Source: an uncultured Lachnospiraceae bacterium | GTDB taxonomy: Bacteria > Bacillota > Clostridia > Lachnospirales > Lachnospiraceae | Direction of reading: 5' to 3' | Assembly: GCA_910584325.1 (NCBI GenBank) | Contig: CAJTZH010000002.1 | Span: forward strand, 39,092 to 103,091 | Length of the DNA: 64,000 nucleotides | Part shown: in pieces, positions 17,796-27,015 of the stretch | Numbering within the stretch: position 1 is the stretch's first letter | How the letters are laid out: every line of letters starts with the position of its first letter | Made by a program: the position numbers and the translations under genes | The notes under the pieces: model-generated | Database searches by the model: none | What the model saw: only the letters and a program-made list of their open reading frames with translations | Told to the model about the DNA's origin: nothing

Positions 17796-19217
17796 ATGGT
17801 TTTTAGTAGTATTCTGTTTTTATTTCGATTCTTACCGGTTGTATTATTGCTGTATTTTGTAGCACCAGGGAAAATTAAGAACCTGGTGCTGTTTTTGATG
17901 AGTCTTTTGTTTTACGCGTGGGGGGAACCGGTCTATGTAGTATTGATGTTGTTTTCTACTGTTGTGGACTATACGCATGGACTGCTCGTTCACTGTTTTA
18001 AGGAAAAAGGCCAGATGGGAAGAGCCAAAATGGTTGTGCTGTCTTCCGTAGTGATTAACCTTTTTCTGCTTTGTTTTTTTAAATATTCCGATTTCCTGAT
18101 TCATAATATTAATCATATATTAGGGACAAGTATTGCCGGACTGAATCTGGGACTTCCTATCGGAATTTCTTTTTATACGTTTCAGACCATGTCGTATACG
18201 ATAGATGTATACAGAGGAGACGCGAAGGTACAGACGAATATTATTTCGTTTGGAACGTATGTAGCGTTATTTCCGCAGCTTATCGCGGGACCGATTGTGC
18301 AGTATAAGACGGTGGACGAACAGATAAATCATCGAACCGTTACATGGGAAGGATTTTCTTACGGTATAATACGGTTTGTGACGGGACTTGGTAAAAAGGT
18401 TCTGCTGGCGAATAATATCGGTCTGCTGTGGGAAGAAATACAGGCGCTCTCTACCGCAGGGGCAATTTCGGCGCTGACGGCATGGCTTGGAGCGCTGGCA
18501 TTTGCGTTTCAGATATATTTTGACTTTTCGGGATATTCCGATATGGCAATCGGACTTGGCGCGATGTTCGGGTTTCGCTTTAACGAGAATTTTACACATC
18601 CGTACGAATCAAAAAGTATTACGGAATTTTGGAGACGCTGGCATGTTTCGCTTGGAACATGGTTTAAGGAATATGTCTATATTCCGATGGGGGGCAACCG
18701 ATGCGGCAGGGGAAAGCAGATCCGTAATATTATGATTGTCTGGGCGCTTACCGGAATATGGCATGGCGCGAGCTGGAATTTTATGGTCTGGGGATTATAT
18801 TTCGGAGTGATTTTGATTATAGAGAAGCTCTGGCTTTACCGGCTGTTAGAGAAACTGCCCGTTGTCTGCAGGCATATTTATACAAGTATACTTGTATTGA
18901 TAAGCTGGGTTATTTTCGCGTTTGATTCCATGAATTACGGGGCATTATATATTGGAAAAATGTTTGGGACAGACGGTATGCTGGTCGATGGAAAAGCCTT
19001 ATATTTTATAGGAAGCTATGGCATGCTGTTTGTAATATTGTTTGTAGGGTCAACCTCGTTTCCGAAGAGAGCGGCAGAGTTTGTGATGGAGAAATTAAAA
19101 AATACAGTGTTTCTTCAGACAGCGCTTTGCAATGTTGTGCTGGCGGCAATTTTGATGTTGTCCATTGCGTTTGTGGTGGATGCGTCTTATAATCCGTTTT
19201 TATATTTTCGATTTTAA
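17796..19217 (+). CDS. MBOAT-family membrane O-acyltransferase (AlgI/DltB-like)
   Basis: This 473-residue polytopic protein matches AlgI/DltB-type membrane-bound O-acyltransferases. It begins MVFSSILFLFRFLPVV and carries the central FPQLIAGPIVQY and FWRRWHVSLGTWFKEYVYIPMGGNR motifs. The catalytic His is at about residue 323 in TGIWHGASWNF. Such enzymes move acetyl groups across the membrane for acetylation of surface polymers. The partner is the DHHW protein encoded 24 bases downstream. The polymer target is unknown; there is no D-alanine ligase, so teichoic-acid D-alanylation is unlikely. Confidence 0.93.
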   Translation: MVFSSILFLFRFLPVVLLLYFVAPGKIKNLVLFLMSLLFYAWGEPVYVVLMLFSTVVDYTHGLLVHCFKEKGQMGRAKMVVLSSVVINLFLLCFFKYSDFLIHNINHILGTSIAGLNLGLPIGISFYTFQTMSYTIDVYRGDAKVQTNIISFGTYVALFPQLIAGPIVQYKTVDEQINHRTVTWEGFSYGIIRFVTGLGKKVLLANNIGLLWEEIQALSTAGAISALTAWLGALAFAFQIYFDFSGYSDMAIGLGAMFGFRFNENFTHPYESKSITEFWRRWHVSLGTWFKEYVYIPMGGNRCGRGKQIRNIMIVWALTGIWHGASWNFMVWGLYFGVILIIEKLWLYRLLEKLPVVCRHIYTSILVLISWVIFAFDSMNYGALYIGKMFGTDGMLVDGKALYFIGSYGMLFVILFVGSTSFPKRAAEFVMEKLKNTVFLQTALCNVVLAAILMLSIAFVVDASYNPFLYFRF

Positions 19218-19241
19218 GGTGAAACAATGGAGGCGCAAGGA

Positions 19242-20384
19242 ATGAAGTCAAAATTTCATAATGTGGTGACGGTGGTTGTTTTTCTGTGGTTAATCGCTTT
19301 TTTTACCGTTGCGAGCATGTTGAATCCCGATAGAATATTCTCGGCGAATGAAAATCGTTATCTTGCGCAGAAACCGAAGTGGACGCTGGAACAATTTTTT
19401 GAGGGAGAGTTTGCGACAGGCTATGAGAATTACATTACGGACCAGTTTATAGGACGTGATAAATGGATTCAGGTGAAGACGCTTTGTGAAATTTCTATCG
19501 GTAAAAAAGATGTCAACGGCGTATATCTTTGCAAGGATGATTATCTGATTGAGACGCAGACAGGAATTGATGAGAAAAAAGCGTATGATAATGCAGACAG
19601 AATGGTTTCGTTTCTCAATGAGAAAGTGCAACAGCTCGGAGCGGATCATGTTGCTCTGATGCTTGTTCCGACGGCTGTCGCAACATTGAAGGACAAGCTG
19701 CCAAACTATGCGCAGACATTTGACCAGTACAGGTACATTGATTATCTTGGGGATGGCTTTGGGGGCACATTTGTGGATGTAAGAGATACATTTAACCAAA
19801 ATAAGGATAAGTACATTTATTATAAGACGGACCATCATTGGACGACAAAAGGCGCGTTTCTGGCGTATCAGAAATGGGCGGACGCGATGCGGTTTACTCC
19901 TTTTTCGGAAGAGGAGTTTGAGGTTATTCAGGTATCGGATGATTTTCTCGGGACGGTTTATTCTAAGCTGAATTACGCAAAGTCTGCCGACAGAATGTAT
20001 CTGTATAAAGTAAAGCGCGACATTCGTTATTATGTGGATATTGATTTGGGCGCAAAGATAATGGACAGTCTTTATGAGGAGAGCCATCTGGCAAAAAAGG
20101 ATAAGTATAGCGTGTTTCTGGATGGCAATCATTCTATTGTAACCATTGATACAACGGGGGGACAAAGTGACGGCGATACGCTTCTTATTATAAAAGATTC
20201 CTATGCGCACTGTTTTGTGCCATTTGCGGTTAATCATTATGACAGGACGGTTGTGGTAGATATGAGATATCTGAAAATGCCGATGAATCAGGTGATTGAA
20301 AAATACGGAATAACCGATATACTGGTGCTTTATAATGTGGTTCATTTTGCGGAAGATATTAATATGCCATTACTTTCCTATTAA
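19242..20384 (+). CDS. DHHW-family protein (AlgX/AlgJ-like acetyltransferase partner)
   Basis: This 380-residue protein has a single N-terminal membrane anchor (about residues 8-28) and an extracellular domain. That domain contains the DHHW motif at about residues 197-200 (YYKTDHHWTTKGAF) and GDTLLIIKDSYAHCFVPF, both typical of SGNH-like AlgX/AlgJ proteins. These complete O-acetyl transfer started by an MBOAT enzyme. The start at 19242 has GGAGG 8 bases ahead; an ATG at 19227 with AAGGTGA is an alternative. No clear terminator follows it before mbl. Confidence 0.9.
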   Translation: MKSKFHNVVTVVVFLWLIAFFTVASMLNPDRIFSANENRYLAQKPKWTLEQFFEGEFATGYENYITDQFIGRDKWIQVKTLCEISIGKKDVNGVYLCKDDYLIETQTGIDEKKAYDNADRMVSFLNEKVQQLGADHVALMLVPTAVATLKDKLPNYAQTFDQYRYIDYLGDGFGGTFVDVRDTFNQNKDKYIYYKTDHHWTTKGAFLAYQKWADAMRFTPFSEEEFEVIQVSDDFLGTVYSKLNYAKSADRMYLYKVKRDIRYYVDIDLGAKIMDSLYEESHLAKKDKYSVFLDGNHSIVTIDTTGGQSDGDTLLIIKDSYAHCFVPFAVNHYDRTVVVDMRYLKMPMNQVIEKYGITDILVLYNVVHFAEDINMPLLSY

Positions 20385-20411
20385 AAATAAGAAAAATTTA
20401 AGGGATGGAAC

Positions 20412-20439
20412 TAAAGTTTATCAGGATTTTAACCGATAA
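20412..20439 (+). promoter_or_regulatory. Candidate SigD (sigma-28) promoter upstream of mbl
   Basis: TAAA at 20412-20415, 16 bp, then ACCGATAA at 20432-20439 fit the flagellar SigD pattern TAAA-N15/16-GCCGATAA at all but one position. A separate TATAAT at 20479-20484 has no good -35. Confidence 0.6.
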
Positions 20440-20552
20440 AAAATTTAAATTCCCCCTTTTAAAATTACTATTTTTGTATATAATGGTAATTAGACGAATT
20501 TTGCAATAAAGTTTGAGTATAGATAATTGGATTCAGGAAAGGGGAATAGAAA

Positions 20553-21545
20553 ATGCTTACAGCAGACATTGGAATCGACCTTGGCACGGCAAGTATTCTT
20601 GTATATATCAGAGGCAAGGGCGTTGTGCTTAAGGAACCATCGGTAGTAGCATTTGACAGAGATACCAATAAGATTAAAGCGATTGGCGAAGAAGCAAGAT
20701 TAATGCTTGGCAGAACACCCGGTAATATTGTAGCGGTCAGACCGCTCAGACAGGGTGTTATTTCTGATTATACCGTTACCGAGAAGATGCTTAAGTATTT
20801 TATTACAAAGGCATTGGGAAGAAGAGTGTTAAAGAAGCCGAGAATCAGCGTCTGTGTACCGAGCGGCGTCACGGAAGTTGAGAAGAAGGCAGTTGAGGAT
20901 GCAACTTACAATGCGGGCGCAAGAGAAGTTGCGATTATAGAAGAGCCGATTGCGGCTGCAATCGGAGCAGGAATTGATATTTCAAGACCATGCGGTAATA
21001 TGATAGTGGATATTGGCGGCGGAACATCCGATATAGCCGTTATATCACTGGGGGGTACGGTAGTCAGTACTTCCATTAAGATTGCCGGCGATGATTTTGA
21101 TGAAGCAATTGTACGTTTTATGCGTAAGAAGCATAATCTTCTTATCGGTGAGCGTACGGCAGAGGAGATTAAGATTAATGTAGGTTGTGCGTATCCGAGA
21201 GCGGAAGTTCTCGCGATGGATGTACGCGGCCGGAATCTGGTGACAGGTCTTCCAAAGACAGTTACCGTTACTTCCGAGGAGACGGAAGAAGCGCTTCGGG
21301 AGACAACCTCGCAGATAGTAGAAGCTGTGCATAGCGTACTGGAGAAGACGCCGCCGGAGCTTGCGTCTGATATTTCGGACAGAGGTATTGTGCTGACAGG
21401 CGGAGGCAGTATGCTTCAGGGACTGGATGAACTGATTGAGGCAAAAACAGGAATTACGACAATGGTTGCCGACGACCCGATGACGGCGGTTGCTGTGGGA
21501 ACCGGTAAATTTGTTGAGTTTTTGAGTGAACATAAAGATTTTTAA
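20553..21545 (+). CDS. mbl: Rod-shape actin homologue Mbl/MreB
   Basis: This 330-residue bacterial actin guides lateral wall synthesis on the inner membrane face. Phosphate-binding loops GIDLGTASILVYI and MIVDIGGGTSDIAVIS are present, as is the adenosine motif GIVLTGGGSMLQGLDELI. I call it Mbl rather than MreB because it is followed by flhO-flhP-like genes, as in B. subtilis, and not by mreCD. The ATG follows AAAGGGGAATAG. The candidate SigD promoter upstream would tie a cell-shape gene to the motility regulon. Confidence 0.93.
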   Translation: MLTADIGIDLGTASILVYIRGKGVVLKEPSVVAFDRDTNKIKAIGEEARLMLGRTPGNIVAVRPLRQGVISDYTVTEKMLKYFITKALGRRVLKKPRISVCVPSGVTEVEKKAVEDATYNAGAREVAIIEEPIAAAIGAGIDISRPCGNMIVDIGGGTSDIAVISLGGTVVSTSIKIAGDDFDEAIVRFMRKKHNLLIGERTAEEIKINVGCAYPRAEVLAMDVRGRNLVTGLPKTVTVTSEETEEALRETTSQIVEAVHSVLEKTPPELASDISDRGIVLTGGGSMLQGLDELIEAKTGITTMVADDPMTAVAVGTGKFVEFLSEHKDF

Positions 21546-21591
21546 AGCCCGGAGCAGGGACGCTGGCGGCTAAAGAGAGGAGACAGAAGGC

Positions 21592-22359
21592 ATGTTAAAA
21601 GGGTTATATACGGCATACACAGGAATGCTCGACCAGCAGAGGCGTCTTGAGGTGACGACCAATAATCTTGCCAATTCCACTACGATTGGCTATAAGAAAG
21701 AGGGTTCTACTTCGCAGGCGTTTGACGAGTGTCTGGCGATTAAGATTCGGGACACATCGGATACATTTAGCAGAAGAGCGATTGGCAATGTGGCTCTTGG
21801 CGTGAAGATAGGTGAAACATACACCAACTACACGCAGGGTTCCTTCAGAGAGACAGGAGAGTCATTTGACCTTGCGATTTCGGGAAAAGGATTTTTTAAT
21901 ATTTCCTATACGAACAAAAAGGGTGTGGAATCTACGATGTATACGCGTGACGGTTCTTTCACGCTGACAAGAGAAGGGAATCTGGTAACGAAAGACGGTG
22001 ATTTTGTTTTAGGACAGAACGGTCCGATTGTTCTTCCTACAAACGCTAAGATTACCATTGATACGCTCGGAAATATTTACAATGGAGACGAGTTACTCGA
22101 CCAGATAAAGCTCACGGATTTTGAGGATTATAATTATATTGAGAAGTTTGGTGAAAATATGTACCGTACGGTTAACGGCGCGCAGGGGATTGAAGCGACG
22201 GGCGGGATTAATCAGGGATGGCTTGAGATGTCCAATGTACAGGTTGTACAGGAAATGGTTGACATGATTTCCATTCAGCGGGCATATGAGGCAGCACAGA
22301 AAGTTGAGACTTCAATGGATGATATGCTAGAACAGACGGTAACATTAGGAAGACTCTAA
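21592..22359 (+). CDS. flhO: Flagellar hook-basal body protein FlhO (FlgF/FlgG-like rod protein)
   Basis: This 255-residue rod protein begins LKGLYTAYTGMLDQQRRLEVT followed by NNLANSTTIGYKK, the standard rod/hook N-terminal motif. It ends with the conserved C-terminal LEMSNVQVVQEMVDMI and the IQRAYEAAQK helix. Both ends polymerise within the axial structure. Placement after mbl and before a paralogue matches flhO-flhP of B. subtilis. The ATG has AGGAG 10-12 bases upstream. Confidence 0.92.
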   Translation: MLKGLYTAYTGMLDQQRRLEVTTNNLANSTTIGYKKEGSTSQAFDECLAIKIRDTSDTFSRRAIGNVALGVKIGETYTNYTQGSFRETGESFDLAISGKGFFNISYTNKKGVESTMYTRDGSFTLTREGNLVTKDGDFVLGQNGPIVLPTNAKITIDTLGNIYNGDELLDQIKLTDFEDYNYIEKFGENMYRTVNGAQGIEATGGINQGWLEMSNVQVVQEMVDMISIQRAYEAAQKVETSMDDMLEQTVTLGRL

Positions 22360-22384
22360 TACACGCGGATAGGAGACGATTATT

Positions 22385-23203
22385 ATGATGAGGTCATTAT
22401 GGACTGCGGCTTCCGGAATGGTAGCCCAGCAGAATAACGTAGATACGATTGCCAACAACTTATCGAATGTTAATACGGTTGGCTATAAAATGCAGACAGC
22501 GGAATTTAAGTCGCTTTTGTATCAGGAGATTGTCAGCAAGACGACAAGTGCAAATGGGGAGAATAAGCCGATTGGCGCGCAGGTTGGACTTGGCGTGCGC
22601 AATTCTTCCATAACGTCGCATTACAGACAGGGAGGGTTCCAGACAACGAACGAGACGTTGGATTTTGCCATTAACGGTGAAGGATTCTTTGCTGTGCGGA
22701 CGTTGGACGGTGAAACGGCGTATACGAGAAACGGTAACTTTTATCTTGCGGTAGCGCCGGGCGGCAGTCATATGCTTTGTGATTCCGAGGGTCTTGCAGT
22801 TCTGGATACTAATGGAGACGCGATTTATTTTGAAGACGGAACTTCTTTTAAAGATATTTTTGTCGACACGGACGGAACAATCTGTCTTCCGGGTGAGGAC
22901 GGTAATCCTCAGAGCATCGGCGTACAGCTTGCGCTTTTCCAGTTTTCGAATCCGTCGGGCCTTGAGAAAGGTTCTAACGGACTGCTTCTGGAGTCGGAGG
23001 CATCGGGCGTTGCGATGAGCGAGGCCGGAAATCAGAATTTAAAGAAGAGCATTGTTAAGCAAGGATATCTTGAAATGTCCAACGTTCAGGTTGCAGATGA
23101 GATGGTGAACCTGATTGTGGCGCAGCGTGCTTACGAGTTAAATTCCAAGGCGATAACCACTTCGGACGAGATGATGCAGACAGCAAATAATTTAAAAAGA
23201 TAA
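22385..23203 (+). CDS. flhP: Flagellar hook-basal body protein FlhP (FlgG-like rod protein)
   Basis: This 272-residue distal-rod-type protein has the N-terminal MRSLWTAASGMVAQQNNVDT and NNLSNVNTVGYK motifs, and the C-terminal LEMSNVQVADEMVNLIVAQRAYE. It is clearly a paralogue of the preceding gene, which starts 26 bases upstream of it. Two adjacent ATGs (22385, 22388) follow AGGAGAC. Together with FlhO it should build the rod; exported by the flagellar type III apparatus. Confidence 0.93.
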   Translation: MMRSLWTAASGMVAQQNNVDTIANNLSNVNTVGYKMQTAEFKSLLYQEIVSKTTSANGENKPIGAQVGLGVRNSSITSHYRQGGFQTTNETLDFAINGEGFFAVRTLDGETAYTRNGNFYLAVAPGGSHMLCDSEGLAVLDTNGDAIYFEDGTSFKDIFVDTDGTICLPGEDGNPQSIGVQLALFQFSNPSGLEKGSNGLLLESEASGVAMSEAGNQNLKKSIVKQGYLEMSNVQVADEMVNLIVAQRAYELNSKAITTSDEMMQTANNLKR

Positions 23204-23227
23204 TTAGCAAAGAGTGAGGATTAAGCG

Positions 23228-23578
23228 ATGAACAGTATGCCTATTGACGGTTCCATGAACCTTTATAATACATACCAGACGACAAATCCGTCTGCCGATA
23301 AAATGTCGGAGACATTATCAAAGGATTTAAGCAGTGCGACCGATGAAGAATTAATGTCCGTCTGCAAAGAGTTTGAGGCTTATTTTCTTGAGCAGATGCT
23401 CAAATCAATGAAGAAGATGGTGCCTGAACATGAGTACGAGTCATCTTCCTCCAAGACAATGATGGAGTATTATCAGGATGAACTGATGACGCAGTGTGCC
23501 AAGGATGCCACGAATACCGGAAGCGGGCTGGGTCTGGCGCAGATGCTTTATGAGCAGATGAAAAGGAACTATGAATAA
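23228..23578 (+). CDS. Rod-binding protein (FlgJ N-terminal domain)
   Basis: This 116-residue protein consists of the FlgJ-type rod-capping domain alone: LMSVCKEFEAYFLEQMLKSMKKMVPE in the middle and TNTGSGLGLAQMLYEQMKR at the end. It lacks the muramidase domain of proteobacterial FlgJ, as is usual in Firmicutes. It sits 24 bases after flhP and acts in rod assembly. Another protein must cut the peptidoglycan. Confidence 0.88.
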   Translation: MNSMPIDGSMNLYNTYQTTNPSADKMSETLSKDLSSATDEELMSVCKEFEAYFLEQMLKSMKKMVPEHEYESSSSKTMMEYYQDELMTQCAKDATNTGSGLGLAQMLYEQMKRNYE

Positions 23579-23583
23579 TACAC

Positions 23584-25845
23584 ATGATTACGTTAGAAGG
23601 CTTTATAGATAATATTATATTCCGTAATGAGGAGAACGGTTATACGGTGTTCGAAGTTGTTGCAGACGGAGAACGCCGTACTTGTGTAGGCAGTTTTCAG
23701 TATATTCACGAAGGCGAATATATTGACCTTACAGGGAATGAAACCGTTCATCCGGGGTACGGAGAACAGATTCAGATTAAATCTTATGAAATCAAAGCGC
23801 CTGCCGATGAAATCGCGATGGAACGGTATCTTGCGTCCGGGGCGATTAAGGGAATCGGGGAAGCGCTTGCGTCAAGAATTGTTAAACGGTTTGGAACGGA
23901 TACGTTTCGTATTATTGAGGAAGAACCGGAACAATTGTCTAAAGTTAAGGGCATCAGCGAGAAAAAAGCCTTTGAGATTGCCAGTCAGGTCATGGAAATG
24001 CGTGATATGCGCCGTGCGATGATGTTTTTGCAGGAGCTGGGCGTTTCAATGAATATGGCGGCAAAAATCTATGGTCAGTACGGACCATCCATGTATACAA
24101 TCATTAAAGAAAATCCATACAGGCTTGCGGACGATATCTCAGGAATTGGTTTTAAGATTGCGGATGAAATTGCAGCCAGGGCAGGTATTCGCGAAAATTC
24201 TGAATATCGTATACGGAGTGGGATTATGTACATTCTGCTTCAATCGGTGAATAACGGGCACGTTTATCTGCCGCAGAATGAGCTGATACGGGAAGCCGCG
24301 CAGCTGCTCGGAATTAATACAGAAGATTTCGAAAAACATATTTTGGACCTCGTCATGGACAGAAAAGTAGTGATAAAGGAACTAGATGGACAGCGGATTT
24401 TGTACGCGTCGGTTTATTACTATATGGAACTTCATGCAGCCGGCCGGCTGCGGGAGCTGAATGTGAAATATAAAGTTTCCGAAACAGAGATGAACGGACT
24501 TCTTAAAACGATAGAGAGCCATCTGGATATTGAATTGGATGAGCTGCAGAAAATGGCAGTGCGTGAAGCTGCCGGAAATGGTCTGCTTGTGATAACGGGA
24601 GGTCCGGGAACAGGAAAAACAACGACAATCAATGCCATTATCCGGTATTTTGAGCTGGAGGGTATGGAAATCCGGCTTGCGGCGCCTACCGGGCGCGCGG
24701 CAAAGCGGATGAAAGAAACGACGGGATATGACGCGCAGACAATTCACAGATTGCTGGAATTGTCAGGAGCGCCTGAAGATACAAAAGCCGTTGGCTTCGA
24801 AAGAAATGAAAGCAATCCCTTGGAGGCGGATGTCGTCATTATAGACGAGATGTCAATGGTTGATATCAGCCTGATGAATTCACTGCTGCGGGCAATTGCG
24901 GTGGGGACGCGCCTGATTTTAGTAGGCGATGTGAATCAGCTTCCGTCTGTAGGACCGGGTAATGTTTTAAAAGATATTATCCGTTCACACTGTTTCAATG
25001 TTGTCATGCTGACAAAAATTTTTCGTCAGGCAAGTGAGAGCGAAATTATTGTAAATGCTCATAAAATTAATGCCGGAGAACATGTAGAACTCAATAAATA
25101 CAGCAGGGATTTTTTGTTTTTGCACAGAGAAAACGCGAATGCGGTTATCAGTGCGATGATAACGCTGGTAAAGGAAAAACTTCCGGGTTACGTTCATGCG
25201 GACATGATGGACGTTCAGGTAATGTGTCCCATGAGAAAAGGAGCAGCCGGAGTGGAACGGATGAATATTGTTCTGCAGGAGTATCTGAATCCGAAGGATG
25301 ACGCGAAAAATGAGAAAGAGTTTGGAAATGTTATGTTTCGCGAAGGCGATAAAGTAATGCAGATTAAAAACAACTACCAGATGGAATGGGAAATTCGTGG
25401 GAAGTATGGCATTGCAAAGGAGAGAGGTTTGGGCGTTTTTAACGGGGATATCGGAATTATCCGCCATATCAGTGATTACGCTCAGGAAGTTACGGTAGAA
25501 TTTGAGGAGGGAAAATTTGTCACATATGATTTTAAGCAGTTGGAGGAGCTTGAACTTGCTTATGCCATAACCATTCATAAATCTCAGGGCAGCGAGTACC
25601 CTGCCGTAGTGATTCCCATGCTTTCGGGAGCAAGAATGTTAATGACGAGAAATCTTCTCTATACAGCGGTAACCCGCGCCAGGAAATGTGTATGCATGGT
25701 GGGGCAGGAAGAGATTTTCCGTCAGATGATTGAAAATGAAAGCGAACAGAAAAGGTACTCGACTCTGGATATCAGAATAAACGAGGTGTGTAGTGGGATT
25801 GAATATAATCGGAATGTTGTATCCGAAGAGGTGTCCGGTATGTGA
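23584..25845 (+). CDS. recD2: ATP-dependent RecD-like DNA helicase (RecD2)
   Basis: This 753-residue superfamily 1B helicase moves 5'-3' on DNA and works in repair without RecBC. The N-terminal OB-like segment is followed by helix-hairpin-helix repeats (about 90-230). Walker A GGPGTGKTTT lies near residue 340, Walker B VVIIDEMSMVD and GDVNQLPSVGPG follow, and the C-terminal AITIHKSQGSEYPAVVIP and YTAVTRARK motifs end it. The start is 6 bases after the rod-binding gene. Its 3' end overlaps comF by 53 bases, so the two are translationally linked. Confidence 0.95.
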   Translation: MITLEGFIDNIIFRNEENGYTVFEVVADGERRTCVGSFQYIHEGEYIDLTGNETVHPGYGEQIQIKSYEIKAPADEIAMERYLASGAIKGIGEALASRIVKRFGTDTFRIIEEEPEQLSKVKGISEKKAFEIASQVMEMRDMRRAMMFLQELGVSMNMAAKIYGQYGPSMYTIIKENPYRLADDISGIGFKIADEIAARAGIRENSEYRIRSGIMYILLQSVNNGHVYLPQNELIREAAQLLGINTEDFEKHILDLVMDRKVVIKELDGQRILYASVYYYMELHAAGRLRELNVKYKVSETEMNGLLKTIESHLDIELDELQKMAVREAAGNGLLVITGGPGTGKTTTINAIIRYFELEGMEIRLAAPTGRAAKRMKETTGYDAQTIHRLLELSGAPEDTKAVGFERNESNPLEADVVIIDEMSMVDISLMNSLLRAIAVGTRLILVGDVNQLPSVGPGNVLKDIIRSHCFNVVMLTKIFRQASESEIIVNAHKINAGEHVELNKYSRDFLFLHRENANAVISAMITLVKEKLPGYVHADMMDVQVMCPMRKGAAGVERMNIVLQEYLNPKDDAKNEKEFGNVMFREGDKVMQIKNNYQMEWEIRGKYGIAKERGLGVFNGDIGIIRHISDYAQEVTVEFEEGKFVTYDFKQLEELELAYAITIHKSQGSEYPAVVIPMLSGARMLMTRNLLYTAVTRARKCVCMVGQEEIFRQMIENESEQKRYSTLDIRINEVCSGIEYNRNVVSEEVSGM

Positions 25846-26512
25846 AAATATCATTCCAGACACGCCGGGGCATCAAAACCGGCTGGTATGTATGCCGTGT
25901 AATACAAAATTGTCCTATATCGTTGCGCCCAAATGTATGAAATGCGGTAAGCAGCTTTACAGCGGGAATGATGAGTTTTGTGCGGACTGTAAAAGAATAA
26001 AACATGAATTTACGCGCGGCGTCGGTGTATTTTCATATAATAAAAGTATTAAAGACGCAATGTACCGTTTTAAATATTCTAATAAGCGTGATTACGCGCA
26101 ATTCTTCGGGAACGTTCTTGCAAAGCGGTATGGTTATCTGATACGGCGCTGGAACGTGGAGGCTGTCATCCCTATTCCGTTATACAGAACAAAATATTTA
26201 AAGAGAGGGTATAATCAGGCAGAACTGATTGCGGAAGAGTTATCGAAACAAACCGGAATTGCGGTTGATAGAAACATATTAATCCGATGCAGAAAAACCA
26301 GAGCAATGAAAGAACTAAATGACGAAGAAAGAGTGAAAAATCTTCAAAACGCTTTTAAATTGTCCGAAAATATTGTAAAATATAAGAAAGTATTGTTGGT
26401 GGATGATATATATACTACGGGAGCCACGATGGATGCCTGTGCCGGTGTACTGAAAGCGGGCGGTGTGAGAGAAGTGTATTGCGCCGGTATTTGTATTGGA
26501 AACGGTTTTTAG
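25793..26512 (+). CDS. comF: ComF-family phosphoribosyltransferase-like protein
   Basis: This 239-residue protein has an N-terminal zinc-finger region with CPVC, CMPC, CMKC and CADC pairs, then a type I PRTase fold with the PRPP loop VLLVDDIYTTGATMDAC. ComFC homologues support DNA uptake during competence. The start is a GTG at 25793 inside the recD2 coding region, preceded by GAGGTG. The context comF-yvyF-flgM mirrors B. subtilis comFC-yvyF-flgM, although comFA and comFB are absent here. Confidence 0.92.
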   Translation: MGLNIIGMLYPKRCPVCENIIPDTPGHQNRLVCMPCNTKLSYIVAPKCMKCGKQLYSGNDEFCADCKRIKHEFTRGVGVFSYNKSIKDAMYRFKYSNKRDYAQFFGNVLAKRYGYLIRRWNVEAVIPIPLYRTKYLKRGYNQAELIAEELSKQTGIAVDRNILIRCRKTRAMKELNDEERVKNLQNAFKLSENIVKYKKVLLVDDIYTTGATMDACAGVLKAGGVREVYCAGICIGNGF

Positions 26513-26524
26513 GAGGTAGATACG

Positions 26525-26932
26525 ATGGAAGTTAGGAATTGTAAGAGTTGTGGGCGATTATTTAATTACATAGGCGGAGCATATAAGAGCTTATGTCCGG
26601 CGTGTATTGAGAGTCTTGAGGAGAAATTCCAGGAAGTAAAGAAATATGTGGAAGATAACCCGGGCGCATGTATGAATGAGATTTCGGAGAAGCTGGAGGT
26701 GTCAACGAAGCAGATTGAGAAATGGGTCAGAGAAGAACGGCTTTGTTTTTCGGATGATTCGCCGATTGGATTGGAGTGTGAGAAATGCGGAAAAATGATT
26801 AAAACGGGTCGTTTTTGCGATTTGTGCCGTGTTGAAATGCAGAATCTCATGAATGATTTGTATAAAGCAAAACCGGTGCAGCGTCAGCCGAAAAAGGATA
26901 CCACAAACAGAATGAGGTTTTTGGATAAATAA
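26525..26932 (+). CDS. yvyF: Flagellar operon protein YvyF (TIGR03826-type)
   Basis: This 135-residue protein has two zinc-knuckle pairs at the N-terminus (CKSCGRLF, CPAC) and two at the C-terminus (CEKCGKMI, CDLC). Between them lies a helix-turn-helix-like segment (MNEISEKLEVSTKQIEKWVREERL). It matches the conserved but poorly understood protein located between comFC and flgM in Firmicutes. A regulatory role is plausible but not shown. It starts 12 bases after comF, with AGGAGG ahead. Confidence 0.88.
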   Translation: MEVRNCKSCGRLFNYIGGAYKSLCPACIESLEEKFQEVKKYVEDNPGACMNEISEKLEVSTKQIEKWVREERLCFSDDSPIGLECEKCGKMIKTGRFCDLCRVEMQNLMNDLYKAKPVQRQPKKDTTNRMRFLDK

Positions 26933-26947
26933 ATTTTATTTTGCTAT

Positions 26948-26974
26948 TAAGGTTCTTTCGAAATTCACCGATAA
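26948..26974 (+). promoter_or_regulatory. SigD (sigma-28) promoter of the flgM operon
   Basis: TAAG at 26948-26951, exactly 15 bp, then ACCGATAA at 26967-26974. It lies in the 83-base gap before flgM and matches how flgM is driven in B. subtilis. Confidence 0.75.
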
Positions 26975-27015
26975 AGTAAGCAGGAAGTCAAAAATGCATA
27001 AAGGAGGAATGAATT

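Noticed and set aside
19290-20345. Long open frame opposite the DHHW gene
   Set aside because: It has no domain, no ribosome binding site and no plausible composition; it mirrors the real gene.
24985-25578. Open frame opposite recD2
   Set aside because: Shadow frame: no motif, and recD2 motifs run through the entire region.
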